Assembly: GCA_002256345.1 (NCBI GenBank)
Contig: NKIY01000005.1
Coordinates: forward strand, 190,485-254,484
Direction of reading: 5' to 3'
Length of the DNA: 64,000 nucleotides
DNA from: Bradyrhizobiaceae bacterium PARB1
GTDB lineage: Bacteria > Pseudomonadota > Alphaproteobacteria > Rhizobiales > Xanthobacteraceae
A program made the translations under genes and the position numbers. Shown here piece by piece: positions 54,467 through 63,511 of this stretch. The number at the start of each line of letters is the position of its first letter. Positions within the stretch are counted from its first letter, which is position 1. The notes under the pieces were generated by a model. That model was given only the letters and a program-made list of their open reading frames with translations, was not told the origin of the DNA and searched no databases.

Positions 54467-55084
54467 ATGACAAAGCGTAGTGAAGCCAAGTACAAAATCG
54501 ACCGCCGTATGGGCCAGAACATTTGGGGTCGCCCCAAATCTCCGGTCAACAAGCGCGAATACGGCCCCGGCCAGCACGGCCAGCGCCGCAAGGGCAAGCT
54601 CTCGGACTTCGGCACGCAGCTGCGCGCCAAGCAGAAGCTGAAGGGCTATTACGCCAACATTTCCGAACGTCAGTTCTACGCCGTGTATGTCGAGGCTTCG
54701 CGCCTCAAGGGCGACACCGGTGAAAACCTGATCGGCCTGCTCGAGCGCCGCCTCGACACCGTGGTGTATCGCGCCAAGTTCGTCGCCACCATGTTCGCCG
54801 CCCGTCAGTTCATCAACCACGGCCACGTCAAGGTGAACGGCAAGCGCGTCAACATCTCGAGCTATCTCGTGAAGGTCGGCGACGTCATCGAGGTCAAGGA
54901 AGCCTCGAAGCAGCTCGCCATCGTGCTGGAAGCCTCGCAACTCGGCGAGCGCGACGTGCCGGATTACGTCGAAACCGACCACAACAAGATGACCGCGAAG
55001 TTCATCCGCGTTCCGGCTCTGTCGGACGTCCCCTTCGCGGTGCAGATGGAGCCCCATCTGATCGTCGAATTCTATTCGCGCTAA
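54467..55084 (+). CDS. rpsD: 30S ribosomal protein S4
   Basis: A 205-residue ribosomal protein. It shows [20 protein letters not shown] near residue 25 and the S4 RNA-binding domain at about residues 95-155 ([35 protein letters not shown]). The gene stands alone, away from the ribosomal-protein operons, as is usual in alphaproteobacteria. The leader and strong terminator suggest a single-gene transcript. Confidence 0.98.
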   Translation: MTKRSEAKYKIDRRMGQNIWGRPKSPVNKREYGPGQHGQRRKGKLSDFGTQLRAKQKLKGYYANISERQFYAVYVEASRLKGDTGENLIGLLERRLDTVVYRAKFVATMFAARQFINHGHVKVNGKRVNISSYLVKVGDVIEVKEASKQLAIVLEASQLGERDVPDYVETDHNKMTAKFIRVPALSDVPFAVQMEPHLIVEFYSR

Positions 55085-55106
55085 TTGTTCTAGCGACGAT
55101 GGTGAA

Positions 55107-55133
55107 AAGGCCCCGGTTTCCGGGGCCTTTTTG
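55107..55133 (+). terminator. Rho-independent terminator of rpsD
   Basis: A 10-bp perfect stem (55107-55116, 55120-55129, AAGGCCCCGG arms) with a three-base loop and a T tract lies 23 bases after the stop codon. Confidence 0.92.
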
Positions 55134-55156
55134 TTGGGCGCTACACATTTCGAGGC

Positions 55157-55240
55157 CGTCATTGCGAGGAGCTCTTGCGACGAAGCAATCCAGGCTTCAC
55201 TTTCATAAGTCTGGATTGCTTCGCTTCGCGCGTAATGACG
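55157..55240. repeat. intergenic palindromic repeat, REP-like
   Basis: Inverted arms CGTCATTGCGAGGAGC... and ...CGCGTAATGACG, with GAAGCAATCCAG and CTGGATTGCTTC inside, span the gap before the threonine aldolase gene. This is a type seen many times in bradyrhizobial genomes. Confidence 0.85.
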
Positions 55241-55253
55241 ACTGAGAGTCTCC

Positions 55254-56321
55254 ATGCCCTTCACGCCTACCCGCCCCGATCCATCGCAACTGCCCGTCCG
55301 CATCAATCTGCTCTCGGACACGCAGACCAGGCCGACGCCCGCGATGCGCGCGGCAATGGCTGCAGCAGAGGTAGGCGACGAACAGGTCGGTGACGATCCC
55401 ACGGTAAACGCACTCTGCGACCGCGTCGCCGACTTGCTCGGCAAGGAAGCGGCCGTGTTCATGCCATCGGGCACCATGTGCAATGTCGCCGGCCTGCTCA
55501 CACATTGCAGGCCGGGCGACGAAATCCTCGCCCATCGCACCGCGCATATCCTTTCGCGCGAAGGCGGCACCCATGCTGCACTCGGCGGATTTCAGATCAC
55601 CGGGCTCGACGGCGCCGATGGCAAGTTCACGCCGGATACGCTACGCGCCGCGCTGCATCCGCGCACGCGTTATGAGGCTGCGCAGACCGTTATCACTGTC
55701 GAGCAAACCGCCAATATCGGCGGTGGCACCGTCTGGGCGAAAAGCGATCTCGACGCGATCGTCGCTATCGCCCGCGAGCACGGCATGGCCACGCATATGG
55801 ACGGGGCGCGGCTGCTGAATGCGTGTGTCGCCACCCGCATCAGTGCGCGCGACATGTCGGCCGGCTGGGATTCGGTGTGGATCGATTTCAGCAAGGGACT
55901 TGGCGCGCCGATCGGCGCCGTGCTTGCCGGATCGCGCGATTACATCGATGCGGTCTGGCGCTGGAAACAGGGGCTTGGCGGATCAATGCGGCAGGCCGGG
56001 ATCGTTGCTGCCGCCTGCATCCATGCGCTCGATCATCATGTCGATCGCCTGGCCGACGACCATGCCAATGCACGAACGCTGGCGCGCGGGCTTGCGCAGA
56101 TCGATGGCATCCGGATTCAGGAACCGGAGACCAACCTCGTCTTTTTCGATCCCTCGGGTGCCGGCATTGGCGGTGCCGATATGGTGAAAGCGTTGCGTGC
56201 GAAAGGCGTGCTGCTCGCCACCATGGATGGCCGCATCCGTGCCTGCACGCATCTGGATGTGACGGCTGACATGATCGAGGAAACGCTTGGACTGGTCCGC
56301 GAGACCGTGCGCGCTGCATAA
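55254..56321 (+). CDS. ltaE: low-specificity L-threonine aldolase
   Basis: A 355-residue PLP enzyme that splits threonine or allo-threonine into glycine and acetaldehyde. The PLP Lys is in DFSKGLGAP near residue 206, with PSGTMCNVAG near residue 71 and EQTANIGGGTVW near residue 149. A REP-type repeat ends 13 bases before the ATG and the ribosome-binding site (GAGAG) is just at its edge. The protein length is normal. Confidence 0.93.
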   Translation: MPFTPTRPDPSQLPVRINLLSDTQTRPTPAMRAAMAAAEVGDEQVGDDPTVNALCDRVADLLGKEAAVFMPSGTMCNVAGLLTHCRPGDEILAHRTAHILSREGGTHAALGGFQITGLDGADGKFTPDTLRAALHPRTRYEAAQTVITVEQTANIGGGTVWAKSDLDAIVAIAREHGMATHMDGARLLNACVATRISARDMSAGWDSVWIDFSKGLGAPIGAVLAGSRDYIDAVWRWKQGLGGSMRQAGIVAAACIHALDHHVDRLADDHANARTLARGLAQIDGIRIQEPETNLVFFDPSGAGIGGADMVKALRAKGVLLATMDGRIRACTHLDVTADMIEETLGLVRETVRAA

Positions 56322-56330
56322 CTCCATCTG

Positions 56331-56430
56331 TCGTCGCCCGGCTTGACCGGGCGATCCATTACACACAAGAGGCAATGTCTATCACGACAGTCGGGGTCTA
56401 CTGGATCACCCGCTTTCGCGGGTGATGACA
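56331..56430. repeat. two REP-like hairpins
   Basis: Hairpins at 56335-56353 (CGCCCGG, CCGGGCG) and 56405-56426 (ATCACCCGC, GCGGGTGAT) lie between the convergent threonine aldolase and serine hydrolase genes. They probably act as REP sequences or two-way stop signals. Confidence 0.8.
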
Positions 56431-56442
56431 GTTCGTGAGCCC

Positions 56443-57723
56443 CTACTTCAGCGCCTCATACACGATCTTCCGCACATCCACTTCCATGCGCCAGCGCTGC
56501 GACGGCGCCTGGGTCATCACCAGCACGAACATGTCGTCCACTGGATCGACCCAGAAGAAGGTACCGCCGACGCCGTCCCAGCGATATTCGCCGAGCGGAC
56601 CGGGCTCCTCCACCGTCTCCTTGGTGCGCACTGCAAAACCATAGCCGAAACCGCTGACAGCACCGGGAAAGTAGTAATAGTCGCGCGCGATGCCGCTGCC
56701 GGGACCGATGTGATCGCGCGTCATTTCCTTCACGCTTTCGCCGGTGAGATAGCGCCTGCCATCGAGCGTGCCGCCGTTCAACAGCATCTGCAGGAAGCGC
56801 GCATAGTCGGAGATCGTGCCGACGAGGCCGGAGCCTCCCGCCTGCCAGAGCCGGAGATCCGCGGGATCGTGCATGCCCACCACCGGCCCGAGCATGCGGT
56901 CTGACGCGAATGGCTCCGCTACGCGTTCGCGATGCTGCAAATCGGTGATGTAGAAGGACGTATCGGTCATTCCCAACGGATCGAACAGGCGATCCCTCAG
57001 GAAATGATAGAGCGACTGCCCTGAGACGACCTCGATCACGCGGCCGAGGATGTCGGTGGAGTGCCCGTAGTCCCACAGCGTGCCCGGCTGCTCCGCAAGC
57101 GGCAGTTTTGCAATGCGATCCGCCCACGACGCGTTGTCCCAGTCCCGTCCGAACACATCGAGCTGCGCATAGCGTTTTCGCGCGGGATCGTCGCCATAAA
57201 AGCCATATGTGATGCCGGATGTGTGTTTGAGCAGGTCGGCGATGGTGATCGGCCGCTGCAATGGCACGAGGCCGAAGCTGGCATGTTCGTCGCCCGTCTT
57301 GTTGTCGATACCGACCTTGCTGTCGCCAAACGCCGGAATGTATTTCGACAGGGGATCGTCGAGCTTCAGCTTGCCATCCTCCACCAGCATCATCGCTGCA
57401 ACGGAGGTGATCGGCTTGCTCATCGAATAAAGCCGGAAGATCGAATCCGCCGTCATCGGGTGGCCGCTGTCGCGATTGCCGAAGGTGTCGAAATAGACGG
57501 GCTTGCCATGCTGCTGCACAAGCACGACGGCGCCGGGAATCTTGCGCTCCGCGACCATGCCGAGGAAGTAATCGTTTAGCGCGAGCAGCCTGTCCGGCAC
57601 GAGTGCGCGGACAGCGGGATGTGCCCTCTCGGTTTGAGCAAACGATATCGCCGTTACAGCTGCGGCGGCGCCGCCCAGCGCCAGCAGCAGGATCGCAGCC
57701 GCGCTATTTCTCCAGCGCTTCAT
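56443..57723 (-). CDS. serine hydrolase, beta-lactamase class C/EstB-like (second of tandem pair)
   Basis: A 426-residue exported serine hydrolase of the beta-lactamase fold. Signal peptide covers residues 1-29. The SxxK motif is SMSK with Ser100 and Lys103. The second motif is YGH (WDYGHSTDILGR) in place of the lactamase YxN, as in esterases and peptidase-like members. It therefore probably cleaves esters or peptides rather than beta-lactams. Its N-terminus overlaps the end of the upstream paralogue by 20 bases, so the pair is translated together. Confidence 0.9.
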   Translation of the reverse strand: MKRWRNSAAAILLLALGGAAAAVTAISFAQTERAHPAVRALVPDRLLALNDYFLGMVAERKIPGAVVLVQQHGKPVYFDTFGNRDSGHPMTADSIFRLYSMSKPITSVAAMMLVEDGKLKLDDPLSKYIPAFGDSKVGIDNKTGDEHASFGLVPLQRPITIADLLKHTSGITYGFYGDDPARKRYAQLDVFGRDWDNASWADRIAKLPLAEQPGTLWDYGHSTDILGRVIEVVSGQSLYHFLRDRLFDPLGMTDTSFYITDLQHRERVAEPFASDRMLGPVVGMHDPADLRLWQAGGSGLVGTISDYARFLQMLLNGGTLDGRRYLTGESVKEMTRDHIGPGSGIARDYYYFPGAVSGFGYGFAVRTKETVEEPGPLGEYRWDGVGGTFFWVDPVDDMFVLVMTQAPSQRWRMEVDVRKIVYEALK

Positions 57724-59023
57724 AGACGAGCAGCTTGAGCGAGCGCTGGATCCGTTGGCGTTCCGACGGCGTCTGTTCGAGCAGAATCATGAAGAAATCC
57801 TGCTTGGGATCGATGATGAAATAGCAGCCGGATGCTCCGTCCCACTTCAATTCGCCCAGCGATCCCGGCGGCGGCGGCTTCGCATTGCCGGGATCGGTGC
57901 GCACGGCAAAGCCGTAGCCGAAACCAAAACCATCGCCGGGGAAATACAGATAGTCGCGCGCGATACCACTGTCCTTGCCGACGTGATCGGTGGTCATGTC
58001 CTTGAACGTGGCCGCACTGAGATAGCGCTTGCCGTCGTACTCGCCGCCATTGAGCAGCATCTGCGCGAATTTGCGGTAGTCAGACAATGTCGAAACCATT
58101 CCGCCGCTGCCGGACTCCCATTTCTGATAGGTCTCGGGTCGCCCCTGCCGGCCGGTGCGGAAATCGCTGTCCCAGCCCATCGGCTTGGCAAGCAATCCCT
58201 CCTTGGCCTTCTCCTTCACATAGAAGCCGGTCGAGGTCATGCCGAGCGGCTTGAGCAGTTTCTCTTCCTCGAAGCCGAGCAGCGTCTTGCCGGAGACGAC
58301 CTCGATCACCCGGCCGAGAATGTCGGTGGAGTGGCCGTAGTCCCACATGGTGCCGGGCTGATATTCCAACGGCAGCTGCGCAATGCGGTCGGCGAATTCC
58401 TTGTTGTCGAAATCGCCGTTGTAGATATCGGCATTGCCATAGGCACGGCGCACAAGGCTGTTGCCATAGAATCCATAGGTAATGCCGGACGTATGCAGCA
58501 GGAGATCGCGGATGGTGATCGGGCGGCTCAGTGGCACGATCGCCAGCGCCTTCTCGCCATTCTCCAGCTTCTTCTCGACGCCGACCTTGGCCTTCGTAAA
58601 AGATGGAATGTATTTTGAAACGGGATCGTCGAGCTTCAGCTTGCCCTCGTCCACCAGCATCATCGCAACGAAGGACGTGATCGGTTTGGTCATGGAATGC
58701 AGGCGAAAGATCGTGTCCGCCGTCATCGGCTGTTTGGTATCGGGATCACGAACACCGAAAAAACGCTCATAGACAGGCTTGCCATGCTGCTGGATCAGCA
58801 CGATGGCGCCGGGGATCTTGCCATTATCGATTTGCGTCTTGAAGAAGGCGTCGATGGCCTTGAGCTTGTCCTGCGAGAAATGCGCGCCGGCCGGAATATC
58901 GAACGTGCCTTCGGCGGCGAAGCGATCTTCGGCGGCAGCGAAGGTCTGGAACAGCAGTGCACTGGCGCCAGCAGCAAACACCGCGCCGGCAATCATCGTG
59001 CGCATCACATCCCGTCGCTTCAT
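57704..59023 (-). CDS. serine hydrolase, beta-lactamase class C/EstB-like (first of tandem pair)
   Basis: A 439-residue exported serine hydrolase closely related to the gene just downstream. SxxK is SMTK with Ser110 and Lys113, and the YGH block is WDYGHSTDILGR. A signal peptide of about 31 residues includes RR near the start but is not a clear Tat motif. Compared with its neighbour it has an extra segment near residues 35-50. Conserved blocks such as TSGITYGFYGNS and GIARDYLYFPG are in both. A recent tandem duplication is likely. Confidence 0.9.
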   Translation of the reverse strand: MKRRDVMRTMIAGAVFAAGASALLFQTFAAAEDRFAAEGTFDIPAGAHFSQDKLKAIDAFFKTQIDNGKIPGAIVLIQQHGKPVYERFFGVRDPDTKQPMTADTIFRLHSMTKPITSFVAMMLVDEGKLKLDDPVSKYIPSFTKAKVGVEKKLENGEKALAIVPLSRPITIRDLLLHTSGITYGFYGNSLVRRAYGNADIYNGDFDNKEFADRIAQLPLEYQPGTMWDYGHSTDILGRVIEVVSGKTLLGFEEEKLLKPLGMTSTGFYVKEKAKEGLLAKPMGWDSDFRTGRQGRPETYQKWESGSGGMVSTLSDYRKFAQMLLNGGEYDGKRYLSAATFKDMTTDHVGKDSGIARDYLYFPGDGFGFGYGFAVRTDPGNAKPPPPGSLGELKWDGASGCYFIIDPKQDFFMILLEQTPSERQRIQRSLKLLVYEALEK

Positions 59024-59071
59024 CGCAAATCCTCGTGACCAGACGGCGCGAAGTCTAGCGACGGAGCAGCC

Positions 59072-59613
59072 TCAGGCAAGAGGCGCGAGATCAGCCAGCT
59101 CATGGCGATGCATGCTGGCGGATGGTTCGGAGAAACAGCAAAAGGTAACGGTGTGAATGCCGGGTGTATGCGGCAACGTCTCGATCACCGTTCGTACCGC
59201 AATGCCTGCCGCGCGCTGAGCGGGGAAGCCATAGACACCGGTGGAGATCGCCGGAAAGGCCACCGTCGTCAGACCGTTCGCCTCGCAAAGCTGGAGCGAG
59301 CGCCGGTAACAGGAGGCTAGCGCAGCGTCCTCACTATGTCCGCCGTCATGCCAGATCGGGCCGACCGTGTGGATCACGTAACGGCAAGGGAGGCGGTATC
59401 CGAGGGTGAGTTTGGCGTCGCCGGTCGCACAGCCGCCCAAGGCGCGGCATTCGGCCAGAAGCTTCGGGCCGGCGGCCCGGTGGATCGCGCCGTCCACGCC
59501 GCCACCGCCCAAAAGCGTCTCATTGGCGGCGTTGACAATGGCATCCAGGCGGAGCGTGGTGATGTCGGCGACGACGACGTCCAGCGTCGCCGTACCGATC
59601 TGTCGCTGGAAGA

Positions 59614-59617
<4 letters not shown>
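59072..59617 (-). CDS. macro-domain protein, ADP-ribose/O-acetyl-ADP-ribose deacetylase-like
   Basis: A macro-domain protein of about 181 residues with [36 protein letters not shown] and [16 protein letters not shown], which form the ADP-ribose pocket. It probably removes ADP-ribose or acetyl groups from ADP-ribose derivatives. No ATG, GTG or TTG is present in frame before the conserved N-terminus. The start given is a CTG at 59617 that overlaps the grxD stop (CTGA); this is a guess. The first ordinary start, TTG at 59512, would remove the NAAN block. The 3' end is certain, the 5' end is not. Confidence 0.75.
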
Positions 59618-59949
<332 letters not shown>

Positions 59950-60247
59950 GATCGCGTCCTTGCTCGCAGCCTGATCGCTGCCTGTCCGTCCGGCGCAGCG
60001 GCCTTTGCCTACCGATATATGTAGCCGAAACCGTTTCGCATCCCAAGCCGAAAGCCCGGTATGGCGGGCATTTCCAACCATCCTTCCCACCGCCAACCGC
60101 TTTTTCCGCAACTTTGTCCAAGCCGCCGGAATGCGGATTTATATGATGGGAAGCCTTTCATCCCGTTTGGGAGGCCCTATCTAGGACAAACCCTTTCTGC
60201 GGAACCCATCCGGAAGACTGACGTTCTCCCCAAAATCGGAGACTTTC

Positions 60248-61486
60248 GTGACGCCAACAGCATCCGCCCAGCACGCAGCCCCGATCCTCCAACCCGGCCC
60301 TCTCGCCAAGCAGCTCAGCGATGCCTTTTTGACGGTCCGTCACGAGACCGAGCGCCGTACAGCTCCGCTGTCACCGGAAGATCAACTGATCCAGTCGATG
60401 CCGGACGCGAGCCCGGCCAAATGGCACCGCGCGCATGTCACCTGGTTCTGGGAGCAATTCCTGCTCGGCGAGCATCAGCCTGGTTACGAGGTCTTCCATC
60501 CCGATTACGCCTATCTGTTCAATTCCTATTATGTCTCTGCCGGTCCGCGTCATGCGCGCGCACAGCGCGGGCACCTGACACGCCCGACGGCGGATGAGGT
60601 CACCGCCTATCGCCGCCATGTCGACGATGCCGTCGTAAAGTTCTTCGAGACCGCGAGCGAAGAAAAGCTAACGTCGCTGGTCCCGCTTCTCGAGGTCGGC
60701 ATGAACCACGAGCAGCAGCATCAGGAGCTGATGTATACCGACATCCTCCACGCCTTCGCGCAGAACCCGATCCCGCCCGCCTATGACGAGGAATGGCGCT
60801 TTCCGCGATCGACACGCGACGGCGATGCGTGGACCACGCTCACCGAAGGCATCCACACCATCGGCCACCAGGGCGACAGTTTCCATTTCGACAACGAGAA
60901 GCCCGCCCACCGGGCCCTCGTCGGCCCGGTCAAGCTCGCGCGCAATCTCGTGACCAATCGCGAATGGCGCGCGTTCATGGATGATGGCGGTTACGACAAG
61001 GCCACGTTGTGGCTCATGGACGGCTTCGCCGCCGCGGCGCGCGAGGGATGGCAGGCGCCCGCTCACTGGCGCAAGATCGATGGCGAGTGGCAGATCATGA
61101 CGCTCGGCGGGCTGCAACAGATCGATCCGGATGCGCCGGTGTGTCACGTCAGCTATTACGAGGCTGACGCCTTCGCCCGCTGGAGCGGCAAGCATCTGCC
61201 GACCGAGATGGAATGGGAAGTCGCCGCACGCGCCGACAGCCTCAACGACGCCTATGGCATCGTCTGGCAATGGACGCGCAGCGCCTATGCGCCCTATCCC
61301 GGCTACCGCGCTATCGAAGGCGCGCTTGGCGAATACAACGGCAAGTTCATGGTGAACCAGTATGTGCTGCGCGGCTCGTCACTGGCGACGCCCGAAGGGC
61401 ACACCCGCGCCACCTATCGCAACTTCTTCTATCCCCACCATCGCTGGCAGTTCACCGGCCTGCGTCTCGCAGATTACGGCAACTGA
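60248..61486 (+). CDS. egtB: ergothioneine biosynthesis protein EgtB
   Basis: A 412-residue iron-dependent sulfoxide synthase of the ergothioneine pathway. The N-terminal DinB-like part has HxxxHxE at His154, His158 and Glu160 (NHEQQHQE) plus His60 (KWHRAHV) as likely iron ligands. The FGE-sulfatase-like part spans about 200-410 with NLVTNREWRAFMDDGGYD and RGSSLATPEGHTRATYRNFF. It joins a sulfur donor to trimethylhistidine. The start is a GTG at 60248 with GGAG about seven bases upstream. EgtD follows 45 bases later. Confidence 0.92.
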   Translation: MTPTASAQHAAPILQPGPLAKQLSDAFLTVRHETERRTAPLSPEDQLIQSMPDASPAKWHRAHVTWFWEQFLLGEHQPGYEVFHPDYAYLFNSYYVSAGPRHARAQRGHLTRPTADEVTAYRRHVDDAVVKFFETASEEKLTSLVPLLEVGMNHEQQHQELMYTDILHAFAQNPIPPAYDEEWRFPRSTRDGDAWTTLTEGIHTIGHQGDSFHFDNEKPAHRALVGPVKLARNLVTNREWRAFMDDGGYDKATLWLMDGFAAAAREGWQAPAHWRKIDGEWQIMTLGGLQQIDPDAPVCHVSYYEADAFARWSGKHLPTEMEWEVAARADSLNDAYGIVWQWTRSAYAPYPGYRAIEGALGEYNGKFMVNQYVLRGSSLATPEGHTRATYRNFFYPHHRWQFTGLRLADYGN

Positions 61487-61531
61487 TTTCATCACCATCG
61501 CATTGGATGCGACCGCGTTGAGGAGAGAGTC

Positions 61532-62497
61532 ATGAACGTTCACGCCCCTCTGGCCGCCGTGGAGCTCGACCCGGCCACATCCAGCTTTGCCGCAGACGTC
61601 ACCGCGGCGCTGTCGCAATCCCCCAAGAAGCTCTCGCCTAAATATTTCTACGACGAAGCCGGCTCGCAACTGTTCGAGCAGATCACCCGGTTGCCCGAAT
61701 ACTATCCGACCCGCACGGAGCTCGGCATTCTCCGCGCCCGCGGCAAGGATATCTGCTCGATCATTCCGCAGAATGCGGCACTCGTCGAATTCGGCGCCGG
61801 CGCCACCACCAAGGTGCGGCTATTGCTCGAACAATGCTCGTTCGGTGCCTATGTGCCGGTGGACATTTCCGGCGACTTCCTCGCCGGGCAGGCCGAAGAG
61901 CTGCGCAAGGATTTCCCGGCGCTGGACGTGCTGCCGGTGAATGCCGATTTCACCACGACCTTCGCTCTGCCGGACGAAGCGAAAGCGATGCCGAAGGTCG
62001 GCTTCTTCCCCGGCTCCACGCTCGGCAATTTCGATCCGCACGAAGCATGCGCCTTCCTCCGTTCGGCGGGAGACATCCTCGGCAAGGGCGCCCTGATGCT
62101 GATCGGCATCGATCTCGAAAAGGACGAGCGCATTTTGCAGGCCGCCTATAACGATGCTGCGGGCGTTACGGGCGAGTTCAACAAGAACGTGCTGGTGCGC
62201 ATCAATCGCGAACTCGGCGCCGACTTCGATCTCGGCGCATTCGTGCATCGCGCGATCTACAACAAGGAGCGCCACCGCATCGAGATGCACCTGATCGCCA
62301 AGAAGCCGCAGACCGTGCATCTGCTCGGCCGCAGCTTCAACTTCCGCGCTGGCGAAAGCATTCATACCGAGAGCAGCTATAAATACAGTTTGGAGCGCTT
62401 TGCAGCGCTGGCCCGCGGAGCCGGCTGGGAATCGAAATCGTCATGGACCGATGCGGAGGAGCAGTTTTCGGTGCATGCACTGAGGGCGGTGGAGTAA
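61532..62497 (+). CDS. egtD: L-histidine N(alpha)-methyltransferase EgtD
   Basis: A 321-residue SAM-dependent methyltransferase that trimethylates histidine, the first step of ergothioneine synthesis. It shows KYFYDEAGSQLFEQITRLPE, VEFGAGATTKVRLLL, and FFPGSTLGNFDPHEA. GAGAG lies before the ATG. egtB lies just before it in the same direction. No egtA, egtC or egtE gene is in the window, so the pathway is either of the short two-gene type or uses genes elsewhere. Confidence 0.93.
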   Translation: MNVHAPLAAVELDPATSSFAADVTAALSQSPKKLSPKYFYDEAGSQLFEQITRLPEYYPTRTELGILRARGKDICSIIPQNAALVEFGAGATTKVRLLLEQCSFGAYVPVDISGDFLAGQAEELRKDFPALDVLPVNADFTTTFALPDEAKAMPKVGFFPGSTLGNFDPHEACAFLRSAGDILGKGALMLIGIDLEKDERILQAAYNDAAGVTGEFNKNVLVRINRELGADFDLGAFVHRAIYNKERHRIEMHLIAKKPQTVHLLGRSFNFRAGESIHTESSYKYSLERFAALARGAGWESKSSWTDAEEQFSVHALRAVE

Positions 62498-62517
62498 GAG
62501 GCCGCCACACTCACTCC

Positions 62518-62628
62518 CCTCATCCTGAGGAGCCGCGCCATTGCGCGGCATCTCGAAGGATGGCGGCACGCTCAGGCGCGTTACATCTCATGGTTCGAGA
62601 CGGCGCTACGCGCCTCCTCACCATGAGG
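62518..62628. repeat. intergenic inverted repeat, bradyrhizobial type
   Basis: Imperfect arms CCTCATCCTGAGGAG... and ...CTCCTCACCATGAGG, with inner TCTCGAAGGAT and ATGGTTCGAGA, form a long hairpin between convergent egtD and bolA. Confidence 0.82.
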
Positions 62629-62635
62629 GCAAGTG

Positions 62636-62872
62636 TTAGCTTTCCGGCACACCCGTCTGTAGCGCCAGGGCGTGCAATACCCCGCCCATCTGGCCCTTCA
62701 GCGACTGATAGACGATCTGATGCTGGGCCACGCGGGACTTGCCGCGAAAACTCTCCGAAATCACCGTGGCCGCATAGTGATCGCCGTCGCCGGCGAGGTC
62801 GCGGATCGTCACCTGCGCGTCGGGAATCGCGGCCTTGATCATGGTCTCGATATCGCGGGCGTCCATCGGCAT
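62636..62872 (-). CDS. bolA: BolA family protein
   Basis: A 78-residue BolA protein. It shows IRDLAGDGDHYAATVISESF, with the conserved His, and SRVAQHQIVYQSLKGQMGG. It works with monothiol glutaredoxins such as GrxD in Fe-S cluster handling or iron sensing. Start 62872 has GGAG about 9 bases upstream. In many alphaproteobacteria bolA is next to grxD; here two ergothioneine genes lie between them on the other strand. Confidence 0.93.
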   Translation of the reverse strand: MPMDARDIETMIKAAIPDAQVTIRDLAGDGDHYAATVISESFRGKSRVAQHQIVYQSLKGQMGGVLHALALQTGVPES

Positions 62873-63045
62873 TAATCGGGTCTCCAGAAGTCTCGAATCG
62901 CGGGCTGATCGCGCCGCCGGATGGTCCACCCTATCGTGTGCAGCGCGGCATTCCCACCATGATAATCCGTGACGCGCCCCTTTTAAAGGCAGGCAGGGTG
63001 TCACATCTGAGGGGACAGGAATTTGACCGCCACGAGGATCAGCCC

Positions 63046-63408
63046 ATGAAAGTCCCCGGCCCGGACCACCCGATCTCCATCACGCCTTCCGGCAAGCATA
63101 TTCGCGTCACCGCTGGCGATATTGTGATCGCCGACACCACCAAGGCGGTGACGCTCAAGGAAGCGAGCTATCCCGCGGTGTTCTACATCCCCCGGGCCGA
63201 CGCCAATATGGATGTCGTTACACGCACCGAACGCGTGACCCACTGCCCCTACAAGGGCGATGCGAATTATTACAGCATCAAGACCGCAGACGAGCTGCTC
63301 GACAACGCGATCTGGACCTATGAGACGCCCTATCCGGCCATGGCCGAGATCAAGGACTATCTCGCCTTTTATCCGGACAAGGTGAAGATCGAGGTTCTTC
63401 CCACCTGA
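63046..63408 (+). CDS. DUF427 domain-containing protein
   Basis: A 120-residue protein of the DUF427 family. It shows GPDHPISITPSGKHIRVTAG, YPAVFYIPRADANMDVV and THCPYKGDANYYSIK, the last containing the family's conserved Cys. It is a cytoplasmic beta-rich protein of unknown function. Start 63046 has GAGG upstream. It lies after a divergent bolA gene. Confidence 0.9.
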   Translation: MKVPGPDHPISITPSGKHIRVTAGDIVIADTTKAVTLKEASYPAVFYIPRADANMDVVTRTERVTHCPYKGDANYYSIKTADELLDNAIWTYETPYPAMAEIKDYLAFYPDKVKIEVLPT

Positions 63409-63511
63409 CGCACGGCGAATTGCCGGGACCGGTTCCGCCCCCTATTATGGCAGCACATCGATGATGCGATGGCCGCGCGTTGCGCGGCACAGCCGGGGCT
63501 CGCCGTACCAC

